A stretch of 64,000 nucleotides of DNA. It comes from Streptomyces sp. CHD11 (lineage in GTDB: Bacteria; Actinomycetota; Actinomycetes; Streptomycetales; Streptomycetaceae). Location: contig NZ_JABTTS010000004.1 in assembly GCF_018638295.1 (NCBI RefSeq), forward strand, positions 182,889 through 246,888, written 5' to 3'. A program made the translations under genes and the position numbers. Below, in pieces: positions 54,638 to 63,412 of the stretch. The notes under the pieces are model-generated. The model had not been told where the DNA came from and ran no database searches. It worked only from the letters and a program-made list of their open reading frames with translations. Each line of letters starts with the position of its first letter. The first letter of the stretch is position 1.

Positions 54638-55056
54638 AGGCCGGGACCGCCCTGTTCGCGGGCGTCAGCCTCTTCTTCGCCGTCAGCGCTTCGGTCTACG
54701 GATGGTTCTCGGCCGAGCCGGCGGGCACCGCCGTCCTGGTGGTCTCCTGTCTCATGTCGGCCCTGGTCGCCTTCTTCCTCTGGCACCGGCACCGCAAGGA
54801 GGGGCCTCTGCCGCAGGACGAGAAGGCCGCGCCGGTGCACAAGACGTCAGGGCACGTCGCCTTCTTTCCGCCACGCAGCGCCTTCCCGGTACTGGCGGCG
54901 GCGGGTACGGCGCTGCTCGGCCTGGGCGCGGTGTACGGGCTGTGGCTGTTCCTGATCGGCGTCGGCGTGCTCGCCCCGGGCATCCTGGGCTTCGTCTTCC
55001 AGTACGGCGCACGCGATACCCGAAGCGTGCGCACGGCCAGCGAGCAGGACCGATGA
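54634..55056 (+). CDS. ctaF: cytochrome c oxidase subunit IV-like protein (CtaF type)
   Basis: The 140-residue protein has four hydrophobic segments, starting [20 protein letters not shown] and ending [20 protein letters not shown]. This matches actinobacterial oxidase subunit IV, which typically pairs with CtaD. GTG 54634 overlaps the ctaD stop. The link region [20 protein letters not shown] replaces the more usual short loop. Confidence 0.85.
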   Translation: MKAGTALFAGVSLFFAVSASVYGWFSAEPAGTAVLVVSCLMSALVAFFLWHRHRKEGPLPQDEKAAPVHKTSGHVAFFPPRSAFPVLAAAGTALLGLGAVYGLWLFLIGVGVLAPGILGFVFQYGARDTRSVRTASEQDR

Positions 55057-55187
55057 GCGGGGCGACACGGCAGACAGTCGTGGTGACCGCGGCGAGCGCC
55101 GGGACCGGGGTGCCGACGGCCAAGACGCCGGCCGTCGCCGTCAAGTCAAGGCGGTGGCCGTGGGGACGCACTCCTGCTCCGTCCTAG
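55053..55187 (+). pseudogene. N-terminal stub of a short-chain dehydrogenase
   Basis: The 44-codon frame reads [20 protein letters not shown] followed by PTAKTPAVAV. SDR proteins typically open with ...VVVTGASAGIGRATA, so this is the NAD(P)-binding start with the glycine motif already damaged (TAASAGTG). It ends at TAG with nothing downstream. Its ATG overlaps the ctaF-like stop, so an intact SDR gene was probably once in this operon. Confidence 0.55.
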
Positions 55188-55209
55188 CAGGTTCTGAGCC
55201 ACCGGCCTG

Positions 55210-56865
55210 TCAAGCGCTCCGGCCGTCCCCGCCCTTCCCGGCCGGAGCCCTGTCGTCACACTGTTCGCCGTCGGCGGCGTCCTCGCCGGGAAACGGCACC
55301 CGGTCGCCGTGGAACCAGTCGCTCAGCACCGATCGGAGCCTGGCCGGCCGACCCGTCGGCGAGCCAGGCTCCGGTGGAGGCAGCGGACGTGGCAGGTCAC
55401 GGCGGACGAGAGCGTGGCGCTCCCTTGCTGTGACGGGACTGCGGGGCTCCCGGTAGCCGCCCTCCACCGACTGTCCGACTTCACCCGTCTCGTCGCCCTC
55501 GGACAGCCGGGAACGGTCGTGCCACTGGAGGGCCAGGCAGACCCGCCGGGTCAGCCAGAAGGCCACCAGGGGGCCGGCGAGGACGCCGGCGCGCAGGCAC
55601 CAGGTGAGTGTGTTCAGCGGGATGTCGAAGGTGAGCGCGACGATGTCCTGACCGCCCGCCAGCAGCAGCAGCCCGTAGAAGGTGATGCCGGCGACACCCA
55701 GGGCGGTGCGGACGGGCACGTCGCGCGGCCGGTCGCACAGGTGCCGCTCGCCCCGGTCATTGGTGACCCAGCGCTCCATGAAGGGATACAGGTACAGCGC
55801 GAGGAAGAGCAACAGCGGGAGGACGACGGTGGGCAGGAACGGGTTCCAGGCGACGGTGTGGCCCCACAACCTGGTCTCGAAGCCCGGCAGGAGGCGCATC
55901 GCACCCTCCACGAAGCCCAGGTACCAGTCGGGCTGGGCGCCGCTGGAGACGTGGTCCGGCCGGTAAGGGCCGTAGTTCCACACCGGATTGATCTGGGCGA
56001 CCGCCCCCAGCACCGCGAGGACCCCGAAGACCATGGCCAGCAGGCCGGCCGACCGCACGGCGAACTGCGGGAACATCGGCTTGCCCACCACGTTCCGGTT
56101 GGTCCGGCCGGGACCGGGCCACTGGGTGTGCTTGAGGTGGAAGACCAGGATGAGATGGAGGACGACGCCCGCGAGCAGAGCGCCCGGCAGGAGCAGGATG
56201 TGGACCGGGTACAGCCGGGAGACGATGTCGTGCCCCGGGAACTCCCCGCCGAAGAGGAACATGCTCAGGTAGGTGCCGACGATGGGCACGGACAGGACGA
56301 AGCCCTGGGCGGTCCGCAGGCCCGTGCCCGACAGCAGGTCGTCGGGGAGCGAGTAGCCGGCGAAGCCTTCCAGCATCGTCAGCAGGAACAGTGTGAGCCC
56401 GATCAGCCAGTTGGCCTCACGGGGGCGGCGGAACGCGCCGGTGAAGAACACCCGCAGCATGTGCACGCCGACGGCGGCGGCCATCACCAACGCGGCCCAG
56501 TGATGGATCTGCCGGATCAGCAGCCCCCCGCGCACGTCGAAACTGATGTGCAGGGTGGACGCGAACGCCTCACTCATCCGCACACCGCGCAGCGGAACGT
56601 ACGAGCCCTGGTAGACCACCTCCGACATGCTCGGCTCGAAGAAGAGCGTCAGCCAGACACCGGTCACCAGCAGAACCACGAAGCTGTACAGGGCCAGTTC
56701 CCCCAGCAGGAACGACCAGTGGTCGGGGAACGCCTTGCGCAGCGTCGTCCGGGCGGCGTCCAGCAGCGGCATACGGCGGTCGAGATACGCCGTGGTCCTC
56801 TCCGCCGACCGGGCCGCCCTCGCGTCCAGCCCTCCCTGACTGCGCGACAACGGCATGCGCACCAT
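55210..56865 (-). CDS. qcrB: cytochrome b of a bc1-type complex (QcrB-like), stand-alone
   Basis: The protein of about 551 residues has the cytochrome b core: LHISFDVRGGLLIRQIHHWA and FHLKHTQWPGPG supply haem His residues, with PDWYLGFVEGAMRLLPGFET and NPFLPTVVLPLLLFLALYLY in the second half. The C-terminal ~100 residues are hydrophilic and charged. No qcrA (Rieske) or qcrC is nearby, so it must work with subunits from elsewhere or with the FAD/Fe-S protein encoded divergently. ATG 56856 has better ribosome-site spacing than 56865. It is a second copy in character, near ctaD. Confidence 0.92.
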   Translation of the reverse strand: MVRMPLSRSQGGLDARAARSAERTTAYLDRRMPLLDAARTTLRKAFPDHWSFLLGELALYSFVVLLVTGVWLTLFFEPSMSEVVYQGSYVPLRGVRMSEAFASTLHISFDVRGGLLIRQIHHWAALVMAAAVGVHMLRVFFTGAFRRPREANWLIGLTLFLLTMLEGFAGYSLPDDLLSGTGLRTAQGFVLSVPIVGTYLSMFLFGGEFPGHDIVSRLYPVHILLLPGALLAGVVLHLILVFHLKHTQWPGPGRTNRNVVGKPMFPQFAVRSAGLLAMVFGVLAVLGAVAQINPVWNYGPYRPDHVSSGAQPDWYLGFVEGAMRLLPGFETRLWGHTVAWNPFLPTVVLPLLLFLALYLYPFMERWVTNDRGERHLCDRPRDVPVRTALGVAGITFYGLLLLAGGQDIVALTFDIPLNTLTWCLRAGVLAGPLVAFWLTRRVCLALQWHDRSRLSEGDETGEVGQSVEGGYREPRSPVTARERHALVRRDLPRPLPPPEPGSPTGRPARLRSVLSDWFHGDRVPFPGEDAADGEQCDDRAPAGKGGDGRSA

Positions 56866-57105
56866 CCCTGCGTTGTGTCGTGATTTCGGCCGTTCGGCAC
56901 AGAGGTACCCCGAAGACCGTCGTCCAATGGAGTGGCTTCGACGGGACCGCGAGCCGTCCCGCCGCGTCATGGCGCCGGAAGCGTCGACCCGGTTTGCGTC
57001 CACCGTGCGCCGGATACACGGTCGGGGCACCGGCGCAGGCCCTGCGGTCGTCGAGGCGCGGGTCCGCCGGCGCGCCGTACCCGTCCCTCCACCGGAAGGC
57101 CGCTG

Positions 57106-60100
57106 ATGGACCCCGTCGATCTCCCCCTCCCCGTCACCAGGCGGTCCCGGAAGCAGGTCGACGGGCCCGCCCTGGAAGCCGCGCTGCGGGCCAGGGTCGA
57201 CGGTGAGGTCCGCTTCGACGCGGGTGCCCGTGCGGCCTACTCGACGGACGCCTCCAACTACCGGCAAGTGCCCATCGGGGTGGTCGTCCCTCGCACGGTC
57301 GAGGCGGCCAGGGAGGCGGTGGCGGTGTGCCAGGAGCAGGGTGCACCGCTGCTGTCCCGGGGCGGCGGTACCAGCCTGGCCGGCGAGTGCTGCAACACCG
57401 CCGTGGTCCTGGACTGGAGCAAGTACTGCAACCGGCTGGTCTCAGTCGACCGCGAGAACCGCCGTTGCGTCGTCGAACCGGGCATCGTCCTGGACGACCT
57501 GAACCGACAGCTCGCCGAGTACGACCTCATGTACGGACCCAAACCGGCCACCCACCCGAACTGCACCATCGGCGGGATGATCGGCAACAACTCGTGCGGA
57601 TCGACGGCCCAGGCGTACGGCAAGGTCGTCGACAACCTGCGCCGCCTGGAGGTCCTCACCTACGACGGCGTCCGGATGCGGGTGGGGCGGACGGACGACG
57701 GCGAACTGGAACGGCTGATGGCGTCCGACGGGCGCACGGGGGAGCTGTACCGAGGGCTGGCGGGGCTGCGCGACCGGTATGCCGGACTCGTCCGCGAGCG
57801 CTATCCCGACATCCCGCGCCGGGTCTCCGGCTACAACCTGGACTCGCTCCTGCCCGAACAGGGCTTCGACGTCGCGGGACTGCTGACCGGCTCCGAGTCC
57901 ACGCTGGTCACGGTCCTGCGCGCGGAACTCGAACTCGTCCCCGTGCCGAAGCGCAGCGCGCTGGTCGTGTTGGGCTACGAGGACATCTGCCAGGCCGCCG
58001 ACCACGTGCCGGCGGTCCTGGAGCACCAGCCCGCGGCACTGGAGGGGGTGGACCACCAGCTGGTTCACTTCCAGCAGAAGAAACACCTCAACCCCGACGC
58101 GCTGAAGGAACTGCCCGACGGCAGGGCCTATCTGATGGTGCAGCTCGACGGTGACACACGCGAGGAGGTGGAGGAGCGGGCCAGGGAGCTCATCGACGCG
58201 AAGCCCGAGGACGTCGACCACACCTGGTACGACGACCCGGAGCACATCGGACAGCTGTGGAAGGTGCGCGAGTCCGGGCTCGGCGCGACCGCGCATGTTC
58301 CCGGCAAGCCGGACACCTGGGAGGGCTGGGAGGACTCGGCCGTGCCCGTGCCCCGCCTCGGCGACTACCTGCGCGACCTGAAGCGCCTCTACGAGCAGTT
58401 CGACTACGGGCACCCCTCGGTCTACGGCCACTTCGGCCACGGCTGCGTCCACACCCGTATCCCCTTCGACCTGGAATCCGAGGAGGGAGTCGCCCGGATG
58501 CGGGCGTTCGTGGAGCGCGCCGCCGACCTGGTCGTCTCCTACGGCGGATCGCTGTCCGGCGAGCACGGGGACGGTCAGGCCCGGGGCGAACTGCTGGAGA
58601 AGATGTTCGGGCCGGAACTGATCGAGGGGTTCGAGCGGCTGAAGGGCCTGTTCGACCCCGGGAACCGGATGAACCCGGGCAAGGTCGTCCTGCCGTACAA
58701 ATTGGACGAGAACCTGCGCCTGGGCGCGGACCACCTGCCCTGGGAGCCGGAGACCGTCTTCTCCTTCCCGCACGACGACGGCAGGTTCAGCCGTGCCGCC
58801 GGCCGCTGCGTCGGCGTCGGCAAGTGCCGCTCCCTGGAGGGCGGCGTGATGTGCCCGAGCTACCGGGCCACCCGCGAGGAGGAGCACTCCACCCGGGGCC
58901 GGGCCCGGCTGCTGTTCGAGATGGTCAACAACGACGGCGACTCACCGGTGACGGACGGCTGGCGGTCCGGCGAGGTGCGCGACGCCCTCGATCTCTGCCT
59001 TGCCTGCAAGGGCTGCAAGACGGACTGCCCGGTCAACGTCGACATGGCCACCTACAAGGCCGAGTTCCTCCACCACCACTACAAGGGCCGGCCACGCCCT
59101 CTGGCCCACTACTCGATGGGCTGGCTGCCCGCCGTGGCCCGGCTGGCAGCCATCGCGCCGCGCACCGTGAACGCGCTGGTCTCGGTGCCGTGGGTGGCAC
59201 GGGCAGCCAAGGCGCTCGGAGGTGTGGCTGCCGAACGTGACGTACCGGTCTTCGCCGAGCAGCGGTTCACCGACTGGTGGCGTGAGCGGGGCGGGCCGCG
59301 TGGTGACGGACACCGGGGCGAGGTCGTGGTGTGGCCCGACACCTTCACCGACCACTTCCACCCCGCGATCGGCCGGGCCGCGGTGGAAGTCCTGGAGGCG
59401 GCCGGATTCCGCGTCAAGGTGCCCGGAGCGGCGGTGTGCTGCGGACTGACGTGGATTTCCACCGGACAGCTGGGCGTCGCCGAACGGGTCTTGCGCCACA
59501 CCATCGACGTGCTCCGTGAGGACCTGCGCAAGGGCACCCCGGTGGTCGGCCTCGAACCGAGCTGCACCGCCGTCTTCCGGGCCGACGCCCCTGAAATGCT
59601 GCCGAAGGACCCGGACGTCGAGCGGTTGCGCGCCCAGACCAGGACGCTCGCCGAGATCCTGGTCGAACACGCCGACGACTGGCGGCCACCGCGCGTCGAC
59701 GCCCGCGCGGTGGTGCAGCGCCACTGCCACCAGTACGCCGTCATGGGCTTCGACGCCGACCGCGAGGTCCTGCGACGCGCAGGCGTGGACGCCGACGTGC
59801 TGGACGCCGGCTGCTGCGGACTGGCCGGCAACTTCGGCTTCGAGAAAGGTCATTACGACGTGTCCATGGCCTGCGCCGAGGCCGGGCTGCTGCCTGCCGT
59901 CCGGGAGGCGGACGAGTCGACACTGGTCCTCGCGGACGGATTCAGCTGCCGCACCCAGGTCGACCAGGCCGGCACCGGACATACCCCGCTGCACCTGGCG
60001 GAGATCCTCGCCGCCGGCCTCCACGGGAGCGAGGCCGTGGCGGAGCGGCCCGAGGCGCCCGGACCGCGCTCCCTGCTACCGCTCGCGGTCACCGGGGCCG

Positions 60101-60162
60101 CGCTACTCGCCGTCGCGGCCGGAGCGCGATACGTCCGAACGTCCACACGCGGTGCGTCCTAG
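57106..60162 (+). CDS. FAD-binding and Fe-S oxidoreductase (D-lactate/glycolate dehydrogenase-like fusion) with a membrane tail
   Basis: The 1018-residue protein joins a GlcD/Dld-type FAD domain (about 50-540; RGGGTSLAGECCNTAV, IGNNSCGSTAQAYGKV, GEHGDGQARGE, NRMNPGKVV) to a GlpC-type part. That part has two 4Fe-4S sites (CVGVGKCRS...MCPSYRATREE and CLACKGCKTDCPVNVD) and two CCG domains (AVCCGLTW; GCCGLAGNFGFEKGHY). A final helix SLLPLAVTGAALLAVAAGAR anchors it to the membrane. It should oxidise a 2-hydroxy acid and feed quinone. GGAAGG supports ATG 57106. Confidence 0.92.
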   Translation: MDPVDLPLPVTRRSRKQVDGPALEAALRARVDGEVRFDAGARAAYSTDASNYRQVPIGVVVPRTVEAAREAVAVCQEQGAPLLSRGGGTSLAGECCNTAVVLDWSKYCNRLVSVDRENRRCVVEPGIVLDDLNRQLAEYDLMYGPKPATHPNCTIGGMIGNNSCGSTAQAYGKVVDNLRRLEVLTYDGVRMRVGRTDDGELERLMASDGRTGELYRGLAGLRDRYAGLVRERYPDIPRRVSGYNLDSLLPEQGFDVAGLLTGSESTLVTVLRAELELVPVPKRSALVVLGYEDICQAADHVPAVLEHQPAALEGVDHQLVHFQQKKHLNPDALKELPDGRAYLMVQLDGDTREEVEERARELIDAKPEDVDHTWYDDPEHIGQLWKVRESGLGATAHVPGKPDTWEGWEDSAVPVPRLGDYLRDLKRLYEQFDYGHPSVYGHFGHGCVHTRIPFDLESEEGVARMRAFVERAADLVVSYGGSLSGEHGDGQARGELLEKMFGPELIEGFERLKGLFDPGNRMNPGKVVLPYKLDENLRLGADHLPWEPETVFSFPHDDGRFSRAAGRCVGVGKCRSLEGGVMCPSYRATREEEHSTRGRARLLFEMVNNDGDSPVTDGWRSGEVRDALDLCLACKGCKTDCPVNVDMATYKAEFLHHHYKGRPRPLAHYSMGWLPAVARLAAIAPRTVNALVSVPWVARAAKALGGVAAERDVPVFAEQRFTDWWRERGGPRGDGHRGEVVVWPDTFTDHFHPAIGRAAVEVLEAAGFRVKVPGAAVCCGLTWISTGQLGVAERVLRHTIDVLREDLRKGTPVVGLEPSCTAVFRADAPEMLPKDPDVERLRAQTRTLAEILVEHADDWRPPRVDARAVVQRHCHQYAVMGFDADREVLRRAGVDADVLDAGCCGLAGNFGFEKGHYDVSMACAEAGLLPAVREADESTLVLADGFSCRTQVDQAGTGHTPLHLAEILAAGLHGSEAVAERPEAPGPRSLLPLAVTGAALLAVAAGARYVRTSTRGAS

Positions 60163-60491
60163 CCGTCGGACACGTCCCGCGTACCGTTGTCCGGCCTGAA
60201 CCGGCGCCTCACCTTGCTGCTGGGCACCGTCCTCACGCCGACGGACCGGAACCGTGGGCCCCGGGCGTGCGGCTGCGTGGCCACTCCGAGGACGTGGCCC
60301 GCCGTGCCGTCACGAAGGGATCCGCAGCCGACGCCGTCAGTCTCGGCGAACTCGACCGGGCCGGGGTCACTTGGACCGACCGTGTCGCGGCAGGAGACGT
60401 CGTACCCGTGAGCAGCCGCACGCGACCGCGGGCGGGCAGCGGGGGCTGTTGCTCACCGGCAACGACCATGAGGCGTGCTCAGGGTCGCCCT
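60163..60491. other. 329-base gap between convergent genes
   Basis: No convincing gene. A plus-strand frame reads RLRGHSEDVARRAVTKGSAA and DAVSLGELDRAGVTWTDRVA, which has a protein-like look, but the start is unclear and the frame soon becomes Arg/Pro-rich. It may be a relic. Confidence 0.4.
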
Positions 60492-62279
60492 TCACCAGCC
60501 GTCCGGCGCGCCACTTCCCGAGGTGCCGCCGAACCGCGCCGAGCATTCCAGCAGCAGGGCGTGGACGAACCCTTGCGGCAGGTTCCCCCGTAGCTGACGC
60601 TGGGCCACGTCGTACTCCTCGGCGAACAAGCCCGCGGGACCGCAGGCCGACCGGGTCCGTTCGAACCATCGCGACGCCTCCGTCACCCGGCCCTGCGCGT
60701 GGGCGGACAGCGCCGCCATGAAACCGCACAGCAGGAACGCCCCCTCGGCGTCGCCCAGGGGCTCGTCCCTGTGGCGGAAGCGGTGCACGTACCCGTCCTT
60801 GGCCAGGCGGCGCACCACCTGCGCGTGCGTGAGCCGGAGGCTGGGGTCGGTGGGCTGCACTGCCCCGCGGGCCAGCGGCAGCAGGAGGGCGGCCTCCGGG
60901 CCCGGGTCGTCGGCGGCCCGCTGCCAGTGGCCCTCGGGGTGCAGGCAGCGGATACGGGTTGCTTCCAGAACGTTGTCGGCGAGGCTGGACCAGTCGGCTG
61001 ACGCCCCTGTGCCGATGTACCGGGCCAGGTCGCGCAGGCCCACGACACAGGACAGGCGGGAGTGCGCCCACCAGCGCTCGTCCAGCTCCCACAACCCCGC
61101 GTCCGGCTCCGCCCAGCGCTCGGCCACGGCCTCGGCGGCGACGCGGGCGGCCTCGGCGGACCGCCCGTCCAGCATGCCGTGACGACCGGCGGCGGCGAAC
61201 AGTTGAAGCGCCTCCCCGAACGCGTCGAGCTGGAACTGGCGTCCGGCGCGGTTCCCGGCGCGGTTGCTGCCGCCGGGATAGCCGGTGAGCGGGAGCGGGT
61301 GCTCGTCCGGCGGCGGCCGGCCGCCGACGGTGTAGGCGGGACGCAGGTCGGCGCCGTCCTCCAGGACGCGGTCGGTGACGAAGCGCACCGCCCGGTCCAG
61401 CAACGGATGGGGGCCGTGTGCGGCGACGGCGATCCCGGCGTAGCACTGGTCGCGGATCCAGGCGTAGCGGTAGTCGTAGTCGCGTCCGGTGTCGGCGCGC
61501 TCGGGCAGCGAGGTGGTGGCGGCCGCGACCATGCCACCCCGGGAACTGGTCAGACCGTTCAGGACGGCGTACGCCATGCGGGTGTCGCGGGGCGCCGCGG
61601 TGTCGGCGCAGTCCGGCACCGCCTTCTTCCACCAGCGTTCGGTCGCCTCCCAAAGATTTTGCGGGTCCAGTGGTGCGTCCTGCCGTTCGGTGGCGATCTC
61701 CAACACCAGGTCGTGGCGAGCGCCTTCCGGCAGCCGCAGCCGCCCGCGCAGCTCCCCGTCCGGACCGGTCCGGGCCCGGTCCGCACCGGTGAGTCTCACA
61801 TGGAGCGCGCCGCTGCGGGCCCGCCACAGCTCTCCCTCACGGCGGATGCCGGTCATGTCCCGTCGCCCGTACTCGGCGCGTACGTCGAGGCCGATGTCGA
61901 CGAGGGCCTCACCGCGGACGGCGCGGACCTGGCGGAGCAGTACGACGCGTTCTGTCCCCGCGGGTACGGCGAGGGCCTCCCGGCAGGAGACGATGCCCTC
62001 GGCGGTGACCCAGCGGCTGACCCGGATGAGAGTGCCGTCTTCGTAGTAGCCGCCCCACACGTTCCAGTCGTCCGCGGGGCGCACCCGGTAGTGGCCGGGT
62101 CCGCCCAGGAGGCCGGAGAAGACGGCACCGCTGTGCCAGGCGGGTGCGCAGAGCCAGGCGATTCCTCCGCGCGGATCGACGAGCGCGCCGCGTTCCCCAT
62201 CGGCGACGAGGGCGTAGTCGCGCAGCACCCACGGGCTGTCCGTCAGCCGTGCGTCGACGGGGTGGGGGCCGCCGCTCAT
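60492..62279 (-). CDS. glycoside hydrolase family 15-like protein
   Basis: The 595-residue protein has an N-terminal beta domain (about 1-230: WVLRDYALVADGERGALVDP, GIAWLCAPAWHSGAVFSGLL) and an (alpha/alpha)6 barrel with TGRDYDYRYAWIRDQCY. It also has VVGLRDLARYIGT and a C-terminal GNLPQGFVHALLL. This is the bacterial glucoamylase/trehalase-type GH15 layout. The substrate (trehalose or alpha-glucan) is not resolved. Its ATG overlaps the stop of the enolase-superfamily gene, so it is third in this minus-strand operon. Confidence 0.9.
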   Translation of the reverse strand: MSGGPHPVDARLTDSPWVLRDYALVADGERGALVDPRGGIAWLCAPAWHSGAVFSGLLGGPGHYRVRPADDWNVWGGYYEDGTLIRVSRWVTAEGIVSCREALAVPAGTERVVLLRQVRAVRGEALVDIGLDVRAEYGRRDMTGIRREGELWRARSGALHVRLTGADRARTGPDGELRGRLRLPEGARHDLVLEIATERQDAPLDPQNLWEATERWWKKAVPDCADTAAPRDTRMAYAVLNGLTSSRGGMVAAATTSLPERADTGRDYDYRYAWIRDQCYAGIAVAAHGPHPLLDRAVRFVTDRVLEDGADLRPAYTVGGRPPPDEHPLPLTGYPGGSNRAGNRAGRQFQLDAFGEALQLFAAAGRHGMLDGRSAEAARVAAEAVAERWAEPDAGLWELDERWWAHSRLSCVVGLRDLARYIGTGASADWSSLADNVLEATRIRCLHPEGHWQRAADDPGPEAALLLPLARGAVQPTDPSLRLTHAQVVRRLAKDGYVHRFRHRDEPLGDAEGAFLLCGFMAALSAHAQGRVTEASRWFERTRSACGPAGLFAEEYDVAQRQLRGNLPQGFVHALLLECSARFGGTSGSGAPDGW

Positions 62280-63412
62280 CCGGTCCGGAAGCGCTCGGCG
62301 GCCCGCCGGTTCAGACTGAGGCCGTGGCCCGGCTCGCCGGAGGCGCCGGGGGTGACGGTGCCGCCGCCCGGGTCCAGGGTGCCGTGGAACAGCAGGTTCT
62401 CGACGCGGACGTGGTCGTGGAACCACTCCAGGTGGCGCGTGTTGGGCACGGCTGCGGCGACGTGGGCGTGCAGGTGCGGAGCACAGTGGCCGGAGAGGTG
62501 CAGGCCGAGCCCTTCGGCGACGGCGGCGGCGCGCAGCCAGACGGTGATGCCTCCGCACCGGGTGACATCGGCCTGGAGGCAGTCGACGGCTCCCGAGGCG
62601 GCCATCCGGGTCAGGTAAGGCAGGTCGTAGCCGTACTCGCCGGCGGTGACGTCGGCGGCGACCGCGTCGCGGACCACGCGCAGCCCCGCGAGGTCGTCCG
62701 AGGAGACGGGCTCCTCCAGCCAGGTGACACCCGAGTCGGCCATGGCCCCGGCCATACGCACCGCCTGCTTGCGGGTGTAGCCGCCGTTCGCGTCGACATA
62801 CAGGTCCGCCGCGTCGCCCACGACCTTGCGGGCCAGGCGGGTCCGGTGCAGGTCGCGGGACTCCTCGCGTCCCCAGGACTCGCCGATCTTGATCTTCACT
62901 CGGTCGATGCCCTGCTCGGTCCACCCGCGCAGTTGCCGTTCGAGCTGGGTGTCGTCGTACGGGGTGAGGCCGCCGCTGCCGTACACCGCGACCTCGGTGC
63001 GGGCCGCACCGAGCAGCCTGACCAGGGGAAGCCCGAGCAGGCGGGCCTTCAGGTCCCACAGGGCCGTGTCGACGGCGGAGATCGCGCCGGCCGCGATGCC
63101 GGGCCGCCCGGTGTTGCGCACGGCGCGGCTCATGCGGTCGCCCGCGGCGGGGACGTCGAAGGCGTCGTGCCCGGTGACGAGGCCGGACAGCTCGTCACGG
63201 ACCACCGGTGCGGTGGCGGCCGATCCGTAGGTCCAGCCGAGACCGGTGTGGCCGGCCGCGGTGACTTCCACCAGGACCAGGGTGGTGGCGTCCCAGGCGA
63301 GGGTGGCGTCCCCGCCCGGAAGGTCGGTGGGGACGCGGTACACGGAGACGGACAGGCGCTCCACAGCAGGTATGTCGTGGAGTGGCCGAGCCGACGGTGC
63401 CGGGTGCGTCAC
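62276..63412 (-). CDS. enolase-superfamily protein (mandelate racemase/muconate lactonising type)
   Basis: The 378-residue protein has the barrel catalytic set: DRVKIKIGES (KxK), LYVDANGGYTRKQA (first metal Asp), VTWLEEPVSSDDL (Glu) and LHLSGHCAPHLHAHVAAAVP toward the end with His. It abstracts an alpha-proton from a carboxylate, typically as a sugar-acid dehydratase. The neighbouring GH15 and TPP enzymes suggest sugar metabolism, but the substrate is unknown. The start GTG or ATG 63412 overlaps the TPP gene stop. Confidence 0.9.
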   Translation of the reverse strand: MTHPAPSARPLHDIPAVERLSVSVYRVPTDLPGGDATLAWDATTLVLVEVTAAGHTGLGWTYGSAATAPVVRDELSGLVTGHDAFDVPAAGDRMSRAVRNTGRPGIAAGAISAVDTALWDLKARLLGLPLVRLLGAARTEVAVYGSGGLTPYDDTQLERQLRGWTEQGIDRVKIKIGESWGREESRDLHRTRLARKVVGDAADLYVDANGGYTRKQAVRMAGAMADSGVTWLEEPVSSDDLAGLRVVRDAVAADVTAGEYGYDLPYLTRMAASGAVDCLQADVTRCGGITVWLRAAAVAEGLGLHLSGHCAPHLHAHVAAAVPNTRHLEWFHDHVRVENLLFHGTLDPGGGTVTPGASGEPGHGLSLNRRAAERFRTG

